A DNA stretch of 64,000 nucleotides, from positions 34,290,458 through 34,354,457 of the forward strand of contig JASEVX010000013.1 in assembly GCA_031761405.1 (NCBI GenBank). The letters are read 5' to 3'. The notes beneath the pieces are model-generated. The model had not been told where the DNA came from and ran no database searches. It saw nothing but the letters and a program-made list of their open reading frames with translations. Of the stretch, positions 62,201 to 64,000 are shown in pieces. Numbering within the stretch: position 1 is the stretch's first letter; every line of letters begins with the position of its first letter. A program made the position numbers and the translations under genes. The stretch is from Serripes groenlandicus (Eukaryota > Mollusca > Bivalvia > Cardiida > Cardiidae).

Positions 62201-64000
62201 CGCAGTAACCCAACAATATGGTCGTTGACCACAGGTGGTTTTTAACTGCAGGGTCATTTATGCAGAAAATAAGAAAGTAAAAATCTGAAAGTCTGGATGC
62301 TATAGACAGGGAATTGCTATTCCAAGGTTGTTTTTTAGCACAGGTTCGGCTGTACACGGCATACATTTATAGGTATTTTGTAGCAGATGATGTAATTATA
62401 GGCTCTTATAACATCTCTTCGGACGATGAAGACCCTGGTGAGACTGTGTCTTCATCGTACACAGATGCAATAAGACCCGAAATCGCCGGATTCCACTCAA
62501 ATATCTACGTGCTTAAGGTATTAACTCTTTCAGCACCCATGGCGATATTGAGTTTTTTTTGTAAACAATACAGATTCAGGTGAGTCAGCTCGTCACGAAC
62601 TGTCTCTCCTGAAATCAGCATTGTTCTCGCGTTAGTTACGAACACATTTCAATAAACTTGTTATATGGGAAAGCGAGTCGGCCATTTTTGAACAGGGTTA
62701 ATAAACGTTTACGAAGGAAATGGTTTACGATTGTTTAAGCGAAACCGAATATCCTATCAGTACGCAAAACAGATGTGAAAGTATTTATATTTGCAAAGCA
62801 ATATAATATAAGTGGGAAATACATGTAAAATCGTTAACCGTGAAATTACATTTATTTATGGTGATTAGTCAACCAACCCGGTTTTTACGTTATTATTTGT
62901 CTTTTTAAGAAGTATGACATTAGCTCTATCTCATTTCAATCATACCATCATACATTGACTGTGCCTATATTGGATCTGACGACAACGCATAAAATGTCCT
63001 AATTACATGTAAATCTCACGATACAACAAACGCGAGGTTCTGCTATCGAAATGGTTACTAAACAATCGGAATACTCGGCCATCACTGCTTCTCTATCTCG
63101 TTTATTTATATTGGCTATCTCCCTTGTTGATACTTAACGATTTTGCAGGAGGCAATTTGATTTTATGACGCACAGTTCAATCTTAGACGACCTGTAATAG
63201 ACATTCATTTGAGCTATACGAGCTGCTGCAACTGCAGCAAAGTTTATAAGTGATTTATATGAGATTGCACTTATCCTTAGCTGATCACCGTACAAATGTC
63301 GTGTAATTCAGCCGCGTAGAATATTGATAATTTTTTTACTCCATTCAGTGGTGAAAAATTAAACGTATCGTATTGGAAGTTCCTAACAAGATTACCTTGC
63401 CATAGTTTCTCACAATAAATAAAGAATTGTATTGAGCACACTAGATAGAGTGCTCAACTTAAGTCCACAAATTAAGCTGAGTAACAATGGCTAGATTATC
63501 AAATATTGCTCGAAGTGAGCAATTTCTGTCTTTCTCACGATATTTTCTACGTTTGAGCACAATTATCATTATGGTTTTCCAGATATAACCCTTTCTTTCT
63601 GAAGATAGTGTCCTATGTAAATGTTTAAAAAAAGATAATATAAGTTTAACGAACATTTTATTTTTTACCCCAGGCAGTGCTGTTACCATCGTGATCGCTT
63701 ACCTCATATTTATAATCGGCTCGACCATATTCCGATGCTGGATGATTGAGTTCTTCCTCAATTCCTTCCAATCACCGTTACCCTGGGCAACATGTAACAA
63801 CGAATGGAACACGCTAGGTTGTATTAACCACAGCCTTTCAGGAGTGTCCTTGAACTCGTCCACACGTATTGCGAATATTACTGACGCTAACATGTCTATG
63901 ACTTCCACAAACTTTATGGAATTTGGAGATGCGCCGTTTAATTATACGAATAACACTTTAGCGGAAGCCCTTGGAGCCAACTTTACCTACACTCGCATGT
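59118..64000 (+). CDS. SLC6-family (Na+/Cl- coupled) transporter-like gene, partial at 3' end
   Basis: Three exons are recognisable: 59118/59139-59260 (N-terminus, TM1), 61936-62067 (TM2) and 63674 to beyond 64000 (TM3, start of EL2). Evidence: WRFPFLIYRNGG, AFLIPYLLTIALCGIPLYYL and LPWATCNNEWNTLGC are clear SLC6 signatures. Family role: plasma-membrane uptake of amino acids, monoamines, GABA or osmolytes driven by Na+. TM1 has SNSDFWRFP where the family has GLGNVWRFP, so a Na1-site Asn is Asp; TM3 lacks the YYN Tyr pair. The substrate therefore cannot be guessed. One extra G in a six-G run at 59253-59258 breaks the frame into exon 2, which may be a sequence error or a true lesion. The gene continues past the window. 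Confidence 0.75.
59395..59650 (+). repeat. short direct repeats of a 50-bp segment
   Basis: CCCACTTAGTCCATAATAAA, CAGGACATTCACTTCCCATT and CTGGGCG occur at about 59436 and 59588, with a partial copy at 59535. They lie in the first SLC6 intron. Confidence 0.8.
59790..60010. repeat. SINE fragments (families 4 and 1)
   Basis: 59790-59912 is a family 4 tail (GGAGTACTGGTGTAAGAAAA, CCCCAATCAATCAATCAAT). 59925-60010 is a minus-strand family 1 piece with ACCAGTACTACATG and TATGACTCGACCGGGGATTG. Confidence 0.72.
60651..60970 (-). mobile_element. MITE family A-long
   Basis: CAGGGGCGTAGCTCC to AAGCTACGCACCTG, family A core in inverse orientation; one mismatch in the right end. In the first SLC6 intron. 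Confidence 0.86.
61030..61165 (+). repeat. 65-bp direct duplication
   Basis: ACACGGTAACTCAATCAGTA / ACACCGAAACTCAATCGGTA and GTCTTTAGTTCGAGACA / GTCTTTAGTTCGATACA occur in two successive copies. Confidence 0.75.
61435..61760. repeat. ACGATG minisatellite arranged as an inverted pair
   Basis: The left arm (61440-61625) is made of ACGATGACACGATGGTGATG-like units. The right arm (61630-61735) is their inverse (CATCGTGTCATCGTGTCATC), and the turn is near GATGAAATATCGCGTCATC. Long hairpin potential. Confidence 0.88.
61936..62067 (+). CDS. SLC6-like exon 2: TM2
   Basis: Acceptor atatttccag, donor gtaagc, 132 nt, phase 1 to 1. It encodes AFLIPYLLTIALCGIPLYYL, EYSIAKFSGKGPYAVWDICP and LFRG. This matches SLC6 TM2 and the first inner loop (LE..LGQF...GP..VW...P.F.G). 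Confidence 0.88.
62177..62352. mobile_element. Tigger-like MITE family T, TA flanks
   Basis: CAGTCAAACCTGTG to CACAGGTTCGGCTG, flanked by TA (62175-62176, 62353-62354), with internal GACCACAGGTGGTTTTTAAC. In the second SLC6 intron. Confidence 0.83.
62521..62702. repeat. foldback family C
   Basis: TTAACTCTTTCAGCACCCAT, GGTGAGTCAGCTCGTCACGA and ACTGTCTCTCCTGAAATCAG, ending near AACAGGGTTAA. Confidence 0.78.
62703..63673. other. SLC6 intron; half copy of foldback family H
   Basis: 63105-63245 holds one arm of family H (ATCTCCCTTGTTGATACTTA, GAGCTGCTGCAACTGCAGC). The rest shows nothing recognisable. Confidence 0.55.
63674..64000 (+). CDS. SLC6-like exon 3: TM3 and glycosylated EL2 (cut by window end)
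   Basis: Acceptor taccccag, phase 1, in frame with exon 2. It encodes TM3 (GSAVTIVIAYLIFIIGST), then WMIEFFLNSFQSPLPW, the EL2 disulfide cysteines (ATCNNEWNTLGC) and a long Ser/Thr/Asn-rich loop. I count seven N-x-S/T sequons (NHS, NSS, NIT, NMS, NYT, NNT, NFT). The exon is open to the last base. Confidence 0.85.

Noticed and set aside
62355..62517. Possible SLC6 exon between TM2 and TM3
   Set aside because: The frame lacks the expected TM3 start, and exons 2 and 3 already join in phase without it; most of it overlaps a family T MITE end and runs into family C.

Overview
This is eukaryotic genomic DNA, almost certainly from a bivalve mollusc. It has long introns with GT-AG borders, tRNA-derived SINEs ending in (CAAT)n, many hairpin-forming (foldback) MITEs, minisatellites, and genes of animal-specific families. 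No rRNA gene, CRISPR array, operon or prokaryotic feature was seen. The species cannot be named from the sequence.

Region 1 (1-9288) holds no exon I can support. It carries foldback MITEs, SINEs, a 34-nt G homopolymer and a diverged tandem repeat.

Region 2 (9289-50386, + strand) is one large receptor gene read as 21 consecutive exons, whose phases all agree and give one open frame of 969 codons plus stop. Eight phase-1 exons encode LDL-receptor class A modules. One exon encodes a Cys-rich LRR N-cap. Eight exons of 69-72 nt each encode one leucine-rich repeat. Four exons encode the LRR C-cap plus TM1, TM2-TM6, TM7 plus proximal tail, and the distal tail with the stop. This is the layout of a type-C leucine-rich-repeat GPCR (relaxin-receptor / snail GRL101 class). 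The 5' end (signal peptide, perhaps more LDLa modules) is not seen and probably lies upstream.

Region 3 (50387-59117) is the 3' flank and intergenic DNA. It includes a large foldback, Tigger-like and TTAA-flanked DNA elements, and a 2-kb, 57-bp minisatellite.

Region 4 (59118-64000, + strand, cut by the window end) holds the first three recognisable exons of a divergent SLC6-family transporter (TM1, TM2, TM3 plus a glycosylated EL2). An extra G at the end of its first exon breaks the frame across the junction, and several canonical ion and substrate residues are replaced.

The most unusual feature is in the receptor gene. At three loci, tandem repeats contain the 3' end of a real exon together with its 5' splice site and the start of the intron. 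At a fourth, decayed copies of a whole LDLa exon lie upstream of the intact one. The largest array (11504-13232) is a 27-bp minisatellite whose unit is the last bases of an LDLa exon plus a consensus donor, so one intron carries dozens of decoy donor sites. I also define several MITE families with inverted ends, some with visible target-site duplications, and a 5'-truncated LINE inserted in a 77-bp satellite with a 12-bp target duplication.
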